From Actinomycetota bacterium (GTDB taxonomy: Bacteria; Actinomycetota; Thermoleophilia; Solirubrobacterales; 70-9): a stretch of DNA of 59,804 nucleotides. Below are positions 25,613 through 34,011 of the stretch, piece after piece. The stretch lies in the NCBI GenBank assembly GCA_018268575.1, contig JAFDWF010000105.1, positions 1 to 59,804 on the forward strand, given 5' to 3'. Both the position numbers and the translations under genes were made by a program. Every line of letters begins with the position of its first letter. Within the stretch, counting starts at the first letter, position 1. The notes beneath the pieces are model-generated. The model was given only the letters and a program-made list of their open reading frames with translations, was not told where the DNA came from and ran no database searches.

Positions 25613-25858
25613 TTGGCGGATCGGGTACCCGCGGTTTGCGACGTGCTCACCACGATCGAGCAGCGAAACTGGGAGCGGCCGCGCCGCATCCTGCATCCGG
25701 ACGTCCACTGGACGACGGCGGTCGAGGAGCACCTGTACGGCCCCGACGCCGTCGTCGCATGCCTCGAAGGCGACCCGCCGCCGGCGCCGCCGGCGCCGCC
25801 CGCGTACCACGAGCTGCGCGACGGCAGGATGATCCGTTGGATCGACACGCCGGGCTGA
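25613..25858 (+). CDS. Small NTF2/SnoaL-like protein
   Basis: A TTG at 25613 with GGGGAGG nine bases upstream gives 81 residues; an upstream GTG at 25511 has no ribosome binding site. The text IEQRNWERPRRILHPDVHW, then LYGPDAVVACLEG and YHELRDGRMIRWID, follows the SnoaL-like (NTF2 superfamily) pattern, but the domain is shortened by about one third and a poly-proline stretch replaces part of the sheet. It may be inactive or form a small dimer. Small palindrome CCGAGC...GCTCGG near 25561-25577 precedes it. Confidence 0.55.
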   Translation: MADRVPAVCDVLTTIEQRNWERPRRILHPDVHWTTAVEEHLYGPDAVVACLEGDPPPAPPAPPAYHELRDGRMIRWIDTPG

Positions 25859-25942
25859 GGCGGTCGGCGGCGAGCGAAGGCCGGTGGGTCGGACCCCGGG
25901 AAGTAGGGTTGGGCCTCCAGTCAACGTAAGGGAGGTAGCGAG

Positions 25943-26281
25943 TTGGACCCAGTCACCAGGGTCTCGCAGGCGATCGAGGAGCGTCTCGCCGAGATCCGCG
26001 AGGAGGAGGAGAAACTGGGGCGCGCGCTCGTCCACCTGCGCGGTCCGTCGTCGGGTGGGCCAAGACCCCGAAAACCGGCCGGGCGCCGCAGGCAGGCGAA
26101 ACGCGGCCAGCGAGGGAGGGAAGTGGTCGAGGACGTGCAGGCGCACCCGGGCTCGAAGCCGGCCGACACCGCATCCCGGATCGGAATCAGCGCGAACCAG
26201 GCATCCGGCATCTACATCCGCCTCAGGAAGGCCGGCCGGCTGAAAGGAGCCACGCGCGGCGGCTACGTCGTCGTCGGATAA
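25943..26281 (+). CDS. Small winged-helix DNA-binding protein with coiled-coil start
   Basis: A TTG start at 25943 follows GGGAGG by eight bases. The first ~35 residues form a charged coiled coil (IEERLAEIREEEEKLGRAL), then a basic linker, then a C-terminal helix-turn-helix with HPGSKPADTASRIGISANQ, GIYIRLRKAGRLK and RGGYVVVG. This architecture recurs in short actinobacterial DNA-binding proteins. The 500 bases after it contain only the dnaE2 remnant on the other strand. Confidence 0.65.
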   Translation: MDPVTRVSQAIEERLAEIREEEEKLGRALVHLRGPSSGGPRPRKPAGRRRQAKRGQRGREVVEDVQAHPGSKPADTASRIGISANQASGIYIRLRKAGRLKGATRGGYVVVG

Positions 26282-26519
26282 CGCGACGGGCAAGTGAGTG
26301 GCGACCCGCCGTCGGGCACGGGCGGCCGCGGCCGCAGCCGCTTCTCGGCGGGGCGCGTTCCCGCCCGGAGGCGGCCACGTGCCGCGACGCCCGAAGCTGT
26401 GTCCGGCCGGCACCACCGCCCGCAGCTCCGCCACCGCCAACTCGCGTGCGGGGCGAGGGGCGGCGAGGTCGTCGCGATCGTGCGTCCCCATCAGGGCGCG
26501 GCCCGATCTTCCTCACATC

Positions 26520-26782
26520 CGCCGGAGACTCGCTCCACTGAAGCGCGTCGAGGTCGAAGACGAGGACGTTGATCACCCCTCCCGCCGCTCGAGCCTTCCC
26601 TTCGCCTGCGTCAGCGGCGCGGAGCGCACCACCGCCCTCCTCCTCTCATACACCGCCGGGGGCACGATCAGGTTGACCGAGCCGCGCTCGTCTTCGACCA
26701 GCACGAAGGTGCTCCCCTTCGCGGATGCTGGTCTCGATTCGGGGCCACGGCCCTTCGTGATCGTTCGCTCGATCCGCTCTAG
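26520..26782 (-). pseudogene. dnaE2: Remnant of dnaE2 (error-prone DNA polymerase III alpha), C-terminal OB-fold
   Basis: Starting just after the stop at 26783, the leftward frame reads RPASAKGSTFVLVEDERG, SVNLIVPPAVYERRRA and KGRLERREG, then TGA at 26573-26575. Skipping back one base restores INVLVFDLDALQW. This is the C-terminal OB-fold of DnaE2/ImuC (usual text: KGVxFMLLEDExGxVNLIVPP ... GRLER). The polymerase core is missing and the tail is frameshifted, so it is dead. I see no imuA/imuB genes nearby. It shows that an SOS-mutagenesis gene was once in or next to this region. Confidence 0.75.
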
Positions 26783-27571
26783 CTACGTGGCCTGATCGCG
26801 AAGGTGCTCCACCGCTCCGTGGACCTGCTCCTCCGGCGTGGCCGCATAGGGATCGGGGCCGATGAGGGAGGCGACCACCTGCCGGACGAGCAGGGGCTGC
26901 GATTCGCGGACCTCGATCTCACGGGCGTGCTCGAGGCGCCAGGGGAAGTCCCATTCGCCACGCGAGCCATCCGGTTCGCGCCAGCGCCTCGGCGCGAAGG
27001 CGACCTCGAACTCGCGGTCCTGCCAGTCGGTCTCCGGGAAGGTGATCACGGTGGCGTGCGCCTCGGGTATTCCGGGCTGCGGCTCGCACTCCGCGCAGAT
27101 CCCGGCCAGGTCGACGGGACGACCGACGGCATTACAGCTGTAGTTGAGCGGCGTGCCGAGATAGCCGACGATCACCTCGCCCGTCGCGAGGCCGATCCGC
27201 GGCGCGAACTCCAGATCCTGCTGCACAAGATCCCTGGCCACCTGCAGTGCTTCGCCGAAGGGATCGATGCTGCCGAACTCGGACGAGAAGAAGGCACTTA
27301 GGCGCGCGGAATCGCATCCCCCGACGATGCCATGGCTCTGCTGGAGCGGCTCGGAGCCCACCCAGGAGAAGAACTTGTTGAGCAGTGCCAGGGTCTCCGC
27401 CGCATCCAGTTGCGCCGCCCGTCCCGGAACGACGCGTGGACGGGCGACCAGCACCGCGGCCTCGATCTCGCGCCCGATCAGTGGGGTCTCGGCCCAGCCG
27501 TCGTTGATCTGCCCTTCGATCGACGGCGCGCAGTCGAGAAAGAACTCCTCCAGTGAGCGGAACTTGGCCAC
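26783..27571 (-). CDS. Degenerate class III nucleotidyl-cyclase-like protein
   Basis: From the GTG at 27571 the protein has about 262 residues. It contains AAVLVARPRVVPGRAA where active cyclases have the first metal-binding Asp (FADLRGFT), then LALLNKFFSWVGSEPLQQ, GIVGGCDSARLSAFF in place of KxxGDxxMAxF, and RIGLATGEVIVGYLGTP with YSCNAVGRPVDLAGI, which is the conserved cyclase C-terminal half. The metal-binding aspartates are therefore missing and it is unlikely to make cyclic nucleotides. It could bind nucleotides or act as a regulator. The start is uncertain. Confidence 0.6.
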   Translation of the reverse strand: MAKFRSLEEFFLDCAPSIEGQINDGWAETPLIGREIEAAVLVARPRVVPGRAAQLDAAETLALLNKFFSWVGSEPLQQSHGIVGGCDSARLSAFFSSEFGSIDPFGEALQVARDLVQQDLEFAPRIGLATGEVIVGYLGTPLNYSCNAVGRPVDLAGICAECEPQPGIPEAHATVITFPETDWQDREFEVAFAPRRWREPDGSRGEWDFPWRLEHAREIEVRESQPLLVRQVVASLIGPDPYAATPEEQVHGAVEHLRDQAT

Positions 27572-28011
27572 CCGCTCAGAGTAGAGGCCTCCCTGGCTGA
27601 CCTTGTCTGCCTGGCGAGCCGCCCCAACACACCCAACCACCCCCGGACAGCCGGACCGGGCCGGCCGCGAACCCCGGAACCTGACCTCGCGCCCGCGCGA
27701 CGCCGTGCCCCGGCGGGAGCCCGCCTTTGTCAGAGCTCCATCGACGCGTCGGATCCGGTCCAGGGCAAGGCCGAAATACGGCCCCCGCAGCTGGCCAACG
27801 CTCGAACGCGGCGACCTGCCTCTCGTCGCGGAGCCTTTTCCCGATCGCCAGGGGACCGACGGTCGGGGGAGGCGAACCGGACGCGACGGTTTGACCATCC
27901 GTTCGCCTAGCCCGCAAGCTCCGTCTGGACCGCGTGTAGAAAAGATGGACGGAGGGAAAGAGACTCGCGATGAGGCGTTACCCTGAACCGGCCCGATCGA
28001 AGGGGGCGACG
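27572..28011. other. Divergent intergenic region
   Basis: These 440 bases separate the leftward cyclase-like gene from the rightward secreted-protein gene and must hold both promoters. I found no further gene, repeat or RNA that I can support. The region is GC-rich but less coding-like than its neighbours. Confidence 0.4.
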
Positions 28012-28650
28012 ATGTGCTCACCAAAGACCCTGACCCGTGGTGCGGCTGTATCCGCCATCGCGGCCTTCTGCCTCGCATTCAGCGCGGTCGCATCGGCCAA
28101 TCCGCCGACCGATCCCTGCGGCGTGGTGACCGAATTCGCTGCCGCCCATGCCTTCGGCTTCAGACATGCGCGGAAGACGAGTGTCGCGGTGCGGTCGCCC
28201 GGAAACAGCGCGGGCGTCGTCCATGTGCGATGCAAGTTGATGGTGTGGAACGGACACTTGCCCTCCGGCCCCCGTCAGCAGCTTTTGAAATTGAGGGACC
28301 GCGAGATGGCCATACTGCGGGTCGAATCCTGGGTGCCGGATCAGGGAGGACAGGCCGAAACCTGGCTCGCGAACTTCCCCGCAAAGATCCATGGCCTGAC
28401 CGAAAGGGCCCGGTCACAGTTCGTCGGCTCGCCGCTCCACGGTTCGCCTCTCCCTCTCCCGAAGGAAGGAGTCCCCCACGCGCTCGCCTTCGTCGCGGAT
28501 CCTGCGGGCCTCGCGAAGGCCCGCGCCTTTTGGTGGGACCGCCGGGGGACGATCCTCTCGATGAATGTGCTGCAGGGCGCGGGCGGCTCGGCCATCCCGT
28601 CGCTCCGGCGCTTCGTCGCGGACCTGGTCCACCCCTTCTTCAAGGGTTAG
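28012..28650 (+). CDS. Secreted hypothetical protein
   Basis: The ATG at 28012 follows AAGGGGG by five bases; an upstream ATG at 27970 would only extend the N-terminus. The 212-residue product has a Sec signal peptide (GAAVSAIAAFCLAFSAVASA, residues ~10-29, cleavage before NPP). The mature part is an unrecognised domain with two cysteines (PCGVVTE and VRCKLM). It should be exported. No operon partner on the same strand. Confidence 0.65.
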   Translation: MCSPKTLTRGAAVSAIAAFCLAFSAVASANPPTDPCGVVTEFAAAHAFGFRHARKTSVAVRSPGNSAGVVHVRCKLMVWNGHLPSGPRQQLLKLRDREMAILRVESWVPDQGGQAETWLANFPAKIHGLTERARSQFVGSPLHGSPLPLPKEGVPHALAFVADPAGLAKARAFWWDRRGTILSMNVLQGAGGSAIPSLRRFVADLVHPFFKG

Positions 28651-28713
28651 GGCCGACGCGAGCTGTCCACCCCCGCGTGCGATAAGCCTGTCGCCGGATC
28701 GCTTCGGGTCCTC

Positions 28714-30204
28714 CTAGAGGCCTAGTTCGGCCCCGCCGTCGACGGGGGCGCCGCCACCTCCTGACCCGCCTCCACCCGAGGAGGTTCCTCCCGAGCCCGC
28801 GGAGCTGCCCGTCGCCGAGCTGGACGAGGCGGACGCTGCCGCTTCACCAGATTCGGGCGCTGGTTCGCTTTCGACGCCGCTCGGAGCCCGGCCGGCGCCT
28901 TCGAGCCCTTCCACCAGTTCACCGCCCGCCGCGCTCGCTCGATGAACCGCTTCGCGCTTCGTGGCACTTTCATGGTGGGAGGGTTCGCCGGAGGACTTCC
29001 GGGGCTTGGGCGCAGGCGGCGTGGGGGCCGGGGTCGCGGGCTCCACCGGAGCTTCGACCCATTCATGATCGACTGCCGACGGAGGAGTGACGACCCGCCG
29101 GGTCGGGCGCCTTTCCGCCTTCCGCTCGGGCGGCCTCGGCGCCGGCGCTTCGTGGGTGACCCCGACGACCGCCAGCGGACTGACGCCCAGCGCGACGCAC
29201 GCTGCGGTCGTCGCCGCGGCACCGGCGACGCACCCGGCCGCGACCTTCACCGCCGAGGCCCCGATCACCTGACCGGCGGCCGCGTCGCCTCCTGACCCGG
29301 GGACCGAGGTGGCGGCCCTCAGCGCCTGCTCCCTCAGGCGATCCCGGATGGCCTTCGTTCCGGCGACGAGTCCCTGTCCGGCGTCGAGGATCCGGGCCAT
29401 CGCATCGACGATCCGGTCTGCGTGGGCGCGGACTCCGGCCGACGCCGTCGCGGTGATCGCCAGACCGCACGCGACGTCGAGCAGGTGACCGCGCAGCCTC
29501 GCGTGGGCAACCTGACACCGGCGGCAGTGAGCGAGGTGCACCTCGACGGCTGCCTGCTCGGCCTCGCCGCATGCCTCGGAGACGTACCGTCGGAGCAGAC
29601 CGGACTCCATCTCCTCGCAGCGCTCCCCGGCCTCGATCCGCGCGAATGCGCTCAACACCCGGCTGTTGGCGCGTTGGATGATCTTGCGGTACGTCCTCAG
29701 GCTGAGGCCAGGTGTCCGCTCGAGGATCTCCTCGGGGCTCAGGTCCATCTCGTGGCGCAGGCAGAAGATCAGCCGGTCCCGCTCGGGGAGCATCTGCAGC
29801 GCCTCCCGGCCCATCGCCACCGCCTCCCTCTCCTCGGCGGCCTCGTCCGGACTCTCGGCGCCTGCGTCGGTTATCGACTGCACGGTGCCGAGCTCGACCT
29901 CGATCCGCCTGCCGAGCCTGCGCCGCTCGTCGATCATCGCCCGCCAGGCGGCCCGCTTGACGAAGTTGACCATCTGCGGGACCGCGAAGGACCGCGCGAT
30001 CGGGTCCACGGTCCGCATGATGTTCTCGAAGCTCGCGGCGAAGAGCTCCTCCGCCTCCTCCTCGGAGCAGCCGGCCTTGCGTAGTTCGTTCAGGCATCCC
30101 TTCCTGGCCGGCCCATAGACCTGGGTGTAGAACGCCGACGCCTCGGCACTAAACCCGTCCTCGCCCACCCGGGACGACGGCCGCTCGGGGCTGGCCTCCA
30201 TCAC
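28714..30204 (-). CDS. ECF-type sigma factor fused to zinc-finger and membrane/extracellular tail
   Basis: The 496-residue protein starts with a sigma-2 region (about 25-95, IDERRRLGRR) and a sigma-4 region (about 130-185, LPERDRLIFCLRHEMDLSPEEI and SLRTYRKIIQRANSRV). An anti-sigma-type zinc finger follows: VHLAHCRRCQVAH with His223, Cys227 and Cys230. Then come a membrane helix near 316-348 and a long proline, serine and glycine-rich outer tail. Sigma factor and anti-sigma function thus sit in one chain, so release would need proteolysis or a conformational signal from outside. It converges with the secreted-protein gene at 28650. Confidence 0.82.
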   Translation of the reverse strand: MMEASPERPSSRVGEDGFSAEASAFYTQVYGPARKGCLNELRKAGCSEEEAEELFAASFENIMRTVDPIARSFAVPQMVNFVKRAAWRAMIDERRRLGRRIEVELGTVQSITDAGAESPDEAAEEREAVAMGREALQMLPERDRLIFCLRHEMDLSPEEILERTPGLSLRTYRKIIQRANSRVLSAFARIEAGERCEEMESGLLRRYVSEACGEAEQAAVEVHLAHCRRCQVAHARLRGHLLDVACGLAITATASAGVRAHADRIVDAMARILDAGQGLVAGTKAIRDRLREQALRAATSVPGSGGDAAAGQVIGASAVKVAAGCVAGAAATTAACVALGVSPLAVVGVTHEAPAPRPPERKAERRPTRRVVTPPSAVDHEWVEAPVEPATPAPTPPAPKPRKSSGEPSHHESATKREAVHRASAAGGELVEGLEGAGRAPSGVESEPAPESGEAAASASSSSATGSSAGSGGTSSGGGGSGGGGAPVDGGAELGL

Positions 30205-30386
30205 CCGACCCCCGATCCACCCGCGGTCGCCGCTTCCGCGGTCGTGGAGCTCGGGCGGGTGCGGGGGGCGCGATCATGGCCTCCACGGACCCCTCGACCC
30301 TCCACCGCCGTCGAGGTGCCCGCGGAGAGGCTCATCTGCGTCGTGCCGTCCTCATCGCGCCGATCCCGCCCGATCCGCCGGATCGC

Positions 30387-30602
30387 CTAGTGACCTTTGC
30401 CGCCCTTGTTCCCGCCACCGGATCCCGCAGCCCGGCAGCCTTGCGGGCTCCGATGGTCGGATCGGCCGGTGCACCGATCACGCTTCTTATGATGGCCGTG
30501 CCGATGGCGGCTCTTGTGCTTCTGCCCCTTGTCGGCCTTGCCCGGGTGGCGGTGGGATGACGACGATGAGGAGTGTTGTTGGCGCTCACGGTAGTTGGCC
30601 AT
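30387..30602 (-). CDS. Putative small histidine/lysine-rich protein
   Basis: The 71-residue frame begins MANYRERQQHSSSSSSH and continues HKSRHRHGHHKKRDR, so it is strongly basic and histidine-rich. The ATG follows AGGTG by four bases. The start lies inside the left copy of the inverted repeat described at 30592-30622. It could be a metal-binding or nucleic-acid-binding micro-protein, or a chance frame in GC-rich DNA. Between 30205 and 30842 this and the repeats are the only features I see. Confidence 0.4.
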   Translation of the reverse strand: MANYRERQQHSSSSSSHRHPGKADKGQKHKSRHRHGHHKKRDRCTGRSDHRSPQGCRAAGSGGGNKGGKGH

Positions 30603-30622
30603 GTGACACCTAGTTGGCCATT
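30592..30622 (+). repeat. Inverted repeat, left copy (with internal direct repeat)
   Basis: TAGTTGGCCAT occurs at 30592-30602 and again at 30611-30621, a 19-base period. The whole block (30593-30622) is matched by the reverse complement of 30771-30800 at 26 of 30 positions. On the minus strand it carries ATGGCCAACTA twice, once followed by an immediate stop and once opening the small ORF at 30602. Confidence 0.75.
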
Positions 30623-30770
30623 TGGCTCTACAGGCGGGCTGGGTTCACGTAGGGGCTGGCGTCCCGCGGGGCCGTCCCCCAACTCCGGCTGACTTCCATG
30701 ATCCCCGCTACCGAAAGAGGATCGCGACTTGACAGCACGAATTGGCTCTGTGACGCGCCTCGTCACTCTC

Positions 30771-30800
30771 AGTGGCCAACTAGGTGTCATATGGCCAAGT
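30771..30800 (-). repeat. Inverted repeat, right copy
   Basis: This block is the inverted partner of 30593-30622, about 150 bases away. On the plus strand it carries AGGTGTCATATGGCCAA, the same leader-plus-start arrangement as the left copy, and opens a 15-codon frame that stops near 30838. The sequence between the two copies contains no gene I can support. Confidence 0.75.
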
Positions 30801-30842
30801 GTGGGGTCAATTATCCGCCGAACGGTCATCTATCGTGAGCAC

Positions 30843-33137
30843 CTACAAGTGTTCACGGTGGGGGTAGACGATCAGCGTCTGTTCTTTCGAGGTCCCGCTG
30901 GCATACGGATATCCCGGTTGTTTTTTCACCTCCGCCCGCATCACGTATTCGGTCGGGGCCAGGGTCTTGTTGAACCGGTAGGAGCCCTTGTAGTTCCCTT
31001 CCTTGCCGGTGCTGAGCCGCCGGAAGACGATCCAGCCCTTCCCCTTCCTCGCCTGGAGGACGACCTGGACGTGTTCGTTGTCGGGGCCGGGGACGGTGCC
31101 GTGGAACCGGGCCACGTTCCTGGCGTCGACGACGGTGTTTTCGACTTCGAACGTCGGTCGGACGCGGGTCACCAACGTGACCTTGTTGTCGATTTCGCGA
31201 TCCTGGGAGCGGTAGGCGACCATCAGGTCCCGGGTCGCGCCGGGCTTCACAGCGAATTCCCAGCTGCCGTCGGCGCCGGTGATCGCGATCCCCAGGAACT
31301 TCCTCACCGAGCCGGTCACGACCTGGCTGAACACGCAGATCGGCGCTTCCGCCACCGGGGCGCCGTTCGCGTCGAGCAGCCTGCCCTGCAGGAGCCCCCC
31401 TCCACCCTGCCGGACGATCCGGCTTCCGGCTCCTTCGGGGCCGATCGAGGAGCTGAGCGCCGCACCGGCGTCGGCTTCGTCGCGCACGCATTCGTAGACG
31501 AGCGGGACGCTGGTCGGCGCGCCGACGTTGCCCTCGGCGTCTTCGAGCCAGAGTTCGAGGGTGAAGCCGCCGCGCCCGCTCGGGGTTTCGAGGTCGGGGA
31601 TCGCCTGGATGTTTTCGCCGTCGACCGTCTGGTCTTCGACGACCGTGGCCCCTTCGGAGTCGAGGACCCGGTAGTGGGCGGCGTCGATCGGGGCGCCGGA
31701 GTCGACGATGTTGTGCCAGGTCAGGTCGAAGCCGGCCGCCCCCTTCGCGCTCTTCGGCGCGACCGCCGTCAGGTCCTGGGGCGCCGCCGGCGGCGTCGTG
31801 TCATGGGGGATCGGAACGCTCGCGGGCGGGCCGACGAGGCCGACTTCGTCCTCCAGCCAGACCCGCAGGAAGTAGGCCCCATACTTTTCAGGCCCGACGA
31901 TCGCGGGGATCGACGTCGGGTTGACGGCGCTGTATTCCTGCGTCGGCGTCACCACGTTGCCCGCCGCGTCGACGACGTCGTAGAACGCCTTCGTGATCGG
32001 GGACCCTTCGTTGGGCGGCAGGGTGAACTGCGCCCCGAAGTGGCTGAGGTAGCGGGCCGGGTTCGGGGTGACGATCGAGAGTTCGCCCGGCGCGGCGGGC
32101 GCGATGTTGTCGGTGGCGATCGTGCGCGAGGTGCAGGTCTGCCCGCCGGTCCCGTTCAGACCCTGGAACTGCGCGAAGTCCTGGGTGCATACCTGGACCG
32201 TGTGGCTTCCGTCCTTGAAGGCGGCCGTGTTGAAGGCGATCGAGCGGTTCCAGGGTCCGCCGGTCGGGCACGGCGAGTAGGAGCGGGCCCATTCGCCGTT
32301 GCTCGGGGTCACCGAGGTGGCGCATTCGGGCCCGTGGTCGAGGTTCCAGATTTCGTCTCCGTCGACGTAGACCCGCTCCTCCCGGATCCCCGAGCCGGCA
32401 TCCGAGACGCTGAAGGTGATGTCCTGGTTCCCCCGCACCCAGTGGTCGGAGAGCAGCGGCGATTCGGTCTGCGTGAATTCGGGATGGGAGGGCGAATCGT
32501 CGGAGAGGATGAAGACCATCCCGTTCAGGTCGGCGGCGTTGTTGCCGGCGACTTCGCAGCGGGCGGCGCGCACGCACTCGAGCTCGAAGACGAACCGGTT
32601 GAAGTCGAGGTAGCCGCCTTCGGGCCAGATGTGGGGGCCGAAGACGCTGGACGACGGCAGTTGCCCGTTGCCGGTCGCTCCCGCGCCCTGGGACATGATC
32701 TGGGTCGTCGAGCTCTGATTGGCGATCCAGAATCGGGCCCGCCAGCCTTCGGCGAACTGGTAGGGCTCCCTCGTGAAGCCGCCCGCCGCCTTGAAGTGGA
32801 TCGACGGCGGAGCGTCGAAGTAGACGTCCTCATAGGCCCCCTGTCGGACGGTATGGGGCGGTTCCTGGGTCTCGTGGATGCGCAGATATGCGCTTTCGCC
32901 GGGGGGGTCACCTCCTTCGCCGCCACAGTGGTTAGCGACTTCGAAGACCCCGGGGGCGTTGGTTTCGACCTGGTACGGCGGCGCGCCGTTGTTCGCCGAG
33001 CAGGCGACCATCTTGTAGTAGGAGGCGGCACTCGCCTGTCCGGCTGCCGCGAATGCGCAGCCGAGGAGCGCGACGAGTGCGATCAGAACCGCGAAGGCAA
33101 GCCGCCGGGGCCGTGGCGACCAAAGTGATTGGGGCAT
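30843..33137 (-). CDS. Large secreted surface protein with Fibronectin-III-like and carboxypeptidase-regulatory-like domains
   Basis: The ATG at 33137 has AGGAG seven bases upstream, giving 764 residues. A Sec signal (LAFAVLIALVALLGCAFAAA) is followed by a jelly-roll-like N-terminal domain and then Ig/Fibronectin-like segments marked by DTTPPAAPQDLTAV and DNIAPAAPGELSIV. Near the end, LLQGRLLDANGAPVAEAPICV and GADGSWEFAVKPGATR mark a carboxypeptidase-regulatory-like (Cna-B-type) fold. No LPXTG motif or C-terminal membrane anchor is present. Proteins of this type are common in Solirubrobacterales. A role in surface contact is plausible but unproven. Confidence 0.75.
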   Translation of the reverse strand: MPQSLWSPRPRRLAFAVLIALVALLGCAFAAAGQASAASYYKMVACSANNGAPPYQVETNAPGVFEVANHCGGEGGDPPGESAYLRIHETQEPPHTVRQGAYEDVYFDAPPSIHFKAAGGFTREPYQFAEGWRARFWIANQSSTTQIMSQGAGATGNGQLPSSSVFGPHIWPEGGYLDFNRFVFELECVRAARCEVAGNNAADLNGMVFILSDDSPSHPEFTQTESPLLSDHWVRGNQDITFSVSDAGSGIREERVYVDGDEIWNLDHGPECATSVTPSNGEWARSYSPCPTGGPWNRSIAFNTAAFKDGSHTVQVCTQDFAQFQGLNGTGGQTCTSRTIATDNIAPAAPGELSIVTPNPARYLSHFGAQFTLPPNEGSPITKAFYDVVDAAGNVVTPTQEYSAVNPTSIPAIVGPEKYGAYFLRVWLEDEVGLVGPPASVPIPHDTTPPAAPQDLTAVAPKSAKGAAGFDLTWHNIVDSGAPIDAAHYRVLDSEGATVVEDQTVDGENIQAIPDLETPSGRGGFTLELWLEDAEGNVGAPTSVPLVYECVRDEADAGAALSSSIGPEGAGSRIVRQGGGGLLQGRLLDANGAPVAEAPICVFSQVVTGSVRKFLGIAITGADGSWEFAVKPGATRDLMVAYRSQDREIDNKVTLVTRVRPTFEVENTVVDARNVARFHGTVPGPDNEHVQVVLQARKGKGWIVFRRLSTGKEGNYKGSYRFNKTLAPTEYVMRAEVKKQPGYPYASGTSKEQTLIVYPHREHL

Positions 33138-33495
33138 TTTGCTTCTCCTTTTCCATCCGCACAGGAGTGGCTCACGGGGCCCCGTCGAGGCCCCCTCTGC
33201 CTCCTCCACGGACGGACGGGACCTCGCGCCACCCCCGGAGGAAATTTCCTGTTCGGCGCAGTGAGACTCAAGCACTCAGGCACAGTCATTAGATCAGCGG
33301 TAATACCCGAGTTTGTTAAGAATATTCGGCATCCGGGTGGGCCAAAATTGACTAGGCCTCGGGTCGAGGTTGAGGCGGACTCTCAACGCCCCCTTGAGAC
33401 ATATCCACGGCGAGCCCGATTCAGAGCATGCGAACCGGACAGAAGCCGGTCGCGGGCAAAAAAAGGGAGAACTCGATTCTGGAGAGGCCCCCACG

Positions 33496-33527
33496 CGAGC
33501 GGGGCACCCAGATAGGTGCCCCGCTCG
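33496..33527 (-). terminator. Strong hairpin ending the long right-hand operon
   Basis: A 13-bp perfect stem (CGAGCGGGGCACC at 33496-33508 with 33515-33527) has a 6-base loop and starts 15 bases past the stop of the last leftward gene. A run of seven T on the minus strand lies about 30 bases further, so termination is likely but not of the tightest type. The remaining 33138-33495 stretch holds the promoter of the surface-protein gene and no other gene. Confidence 0.75.
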
Positions 33528-33541
33528 GGCGTCGGCCCGGC

Positions 33542-33793
33542 TCAGCCGGGATCCACCGGCCGGGCCTCGGCGGCCGTGATCTCGATCCCGTAATCGGCGG
33601 GCGAGGGGTTCTCGTTGGACACGACCAGGGCCTCCAGGACCGCCGCAGCGAGGCTCTCGGGCGACCACCTTGAATCGAACCAGCATGCGGCGAAGCGGCG
33701 TCGTGCGTAGTCCAGCAACGCCTCGGGGTCGCTGACCTGGACACGGACGCTGAGATCGACCTGGGCCGGCTTGCCCCCGGTGGGGCCGTCCAT
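33542..33793 (-). CDS. Hypothetical protein, last gene of the right-hand operon
   Basis: The 83-residue acidic protein contains VDLSVRVQVSDPEALLDYARRRF and a C-terminal SPADYGIEITAAEA, an alpha/beta pattern. The start ATG overlaps the previous stop (TGATG). Similar short proteins occur throughout this operon and in actinobacterial plasmids and phages; no function can be assigned. Confidence 0.6.
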   Translation of the reverse strand: MDGPTGGKPAQVDLSVRVQVSDPEALLDYARRRFAACWFDSRWSPESLAAAVLEALVVSNENPSPADYGIEITAAEARPVDPG

Positions 33794-34011
33794 CAGTTGC
33801 CTCCCTTCGCGAAGAAATCGGTCCCGTCCCAGTCGGCGTCTCCGCCCGGGATGCGGACCGGCTCGCTGCGATACCCGGGGCAGTAGGCCTCGCCGCCGGT
33901 CGCGTCGCGGGCGAGATGCTCGAGCTCGACCTCCTCGCCCGGGTACTCCGACCAGATCACGATCGTCGTCTTGAAGAGCGGCCCGATAGCCGCCGCGCCC
34001 TGCTCAGACAT
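33793..34011 (-). CDS. Hypothetical small protein
   Basis: I placed the start at ATG 34011, which overlaps the upstream coding end by eight bases; the longer frame is a shadow. The 72 residues contain KTTIVIWSEYPGEEVELEHLA, a beta strand followed by an acidic helix, then AYCPGYRSEPV. It is of the compact beta type seen in plasmid and phage genes. Coupled on both sides. Confidence 0.6.
   Translation of the reverse strand: MSEQGAAAIGPLFKTTIVIWSEYPGEEVELEHLARDATGGEAYCPGYRSEPVRIPGGDADWDGTDFFAKGGN

Noticed and set aside
26282..26519. Overlapping rightward frames between the small winged-helix gene and the dnaE2 remnant
   Set aside because: Composition is Arg/Ala/Pro-rich in every frame and none has a good start signal; no gene called.
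30771..30838. A 15-codon frame (MAKCGVNYPPNGHLS) opened by the right inverted repeat
   Set aside because: Too short and without independent support; mentioned only as part of the repeat structure.
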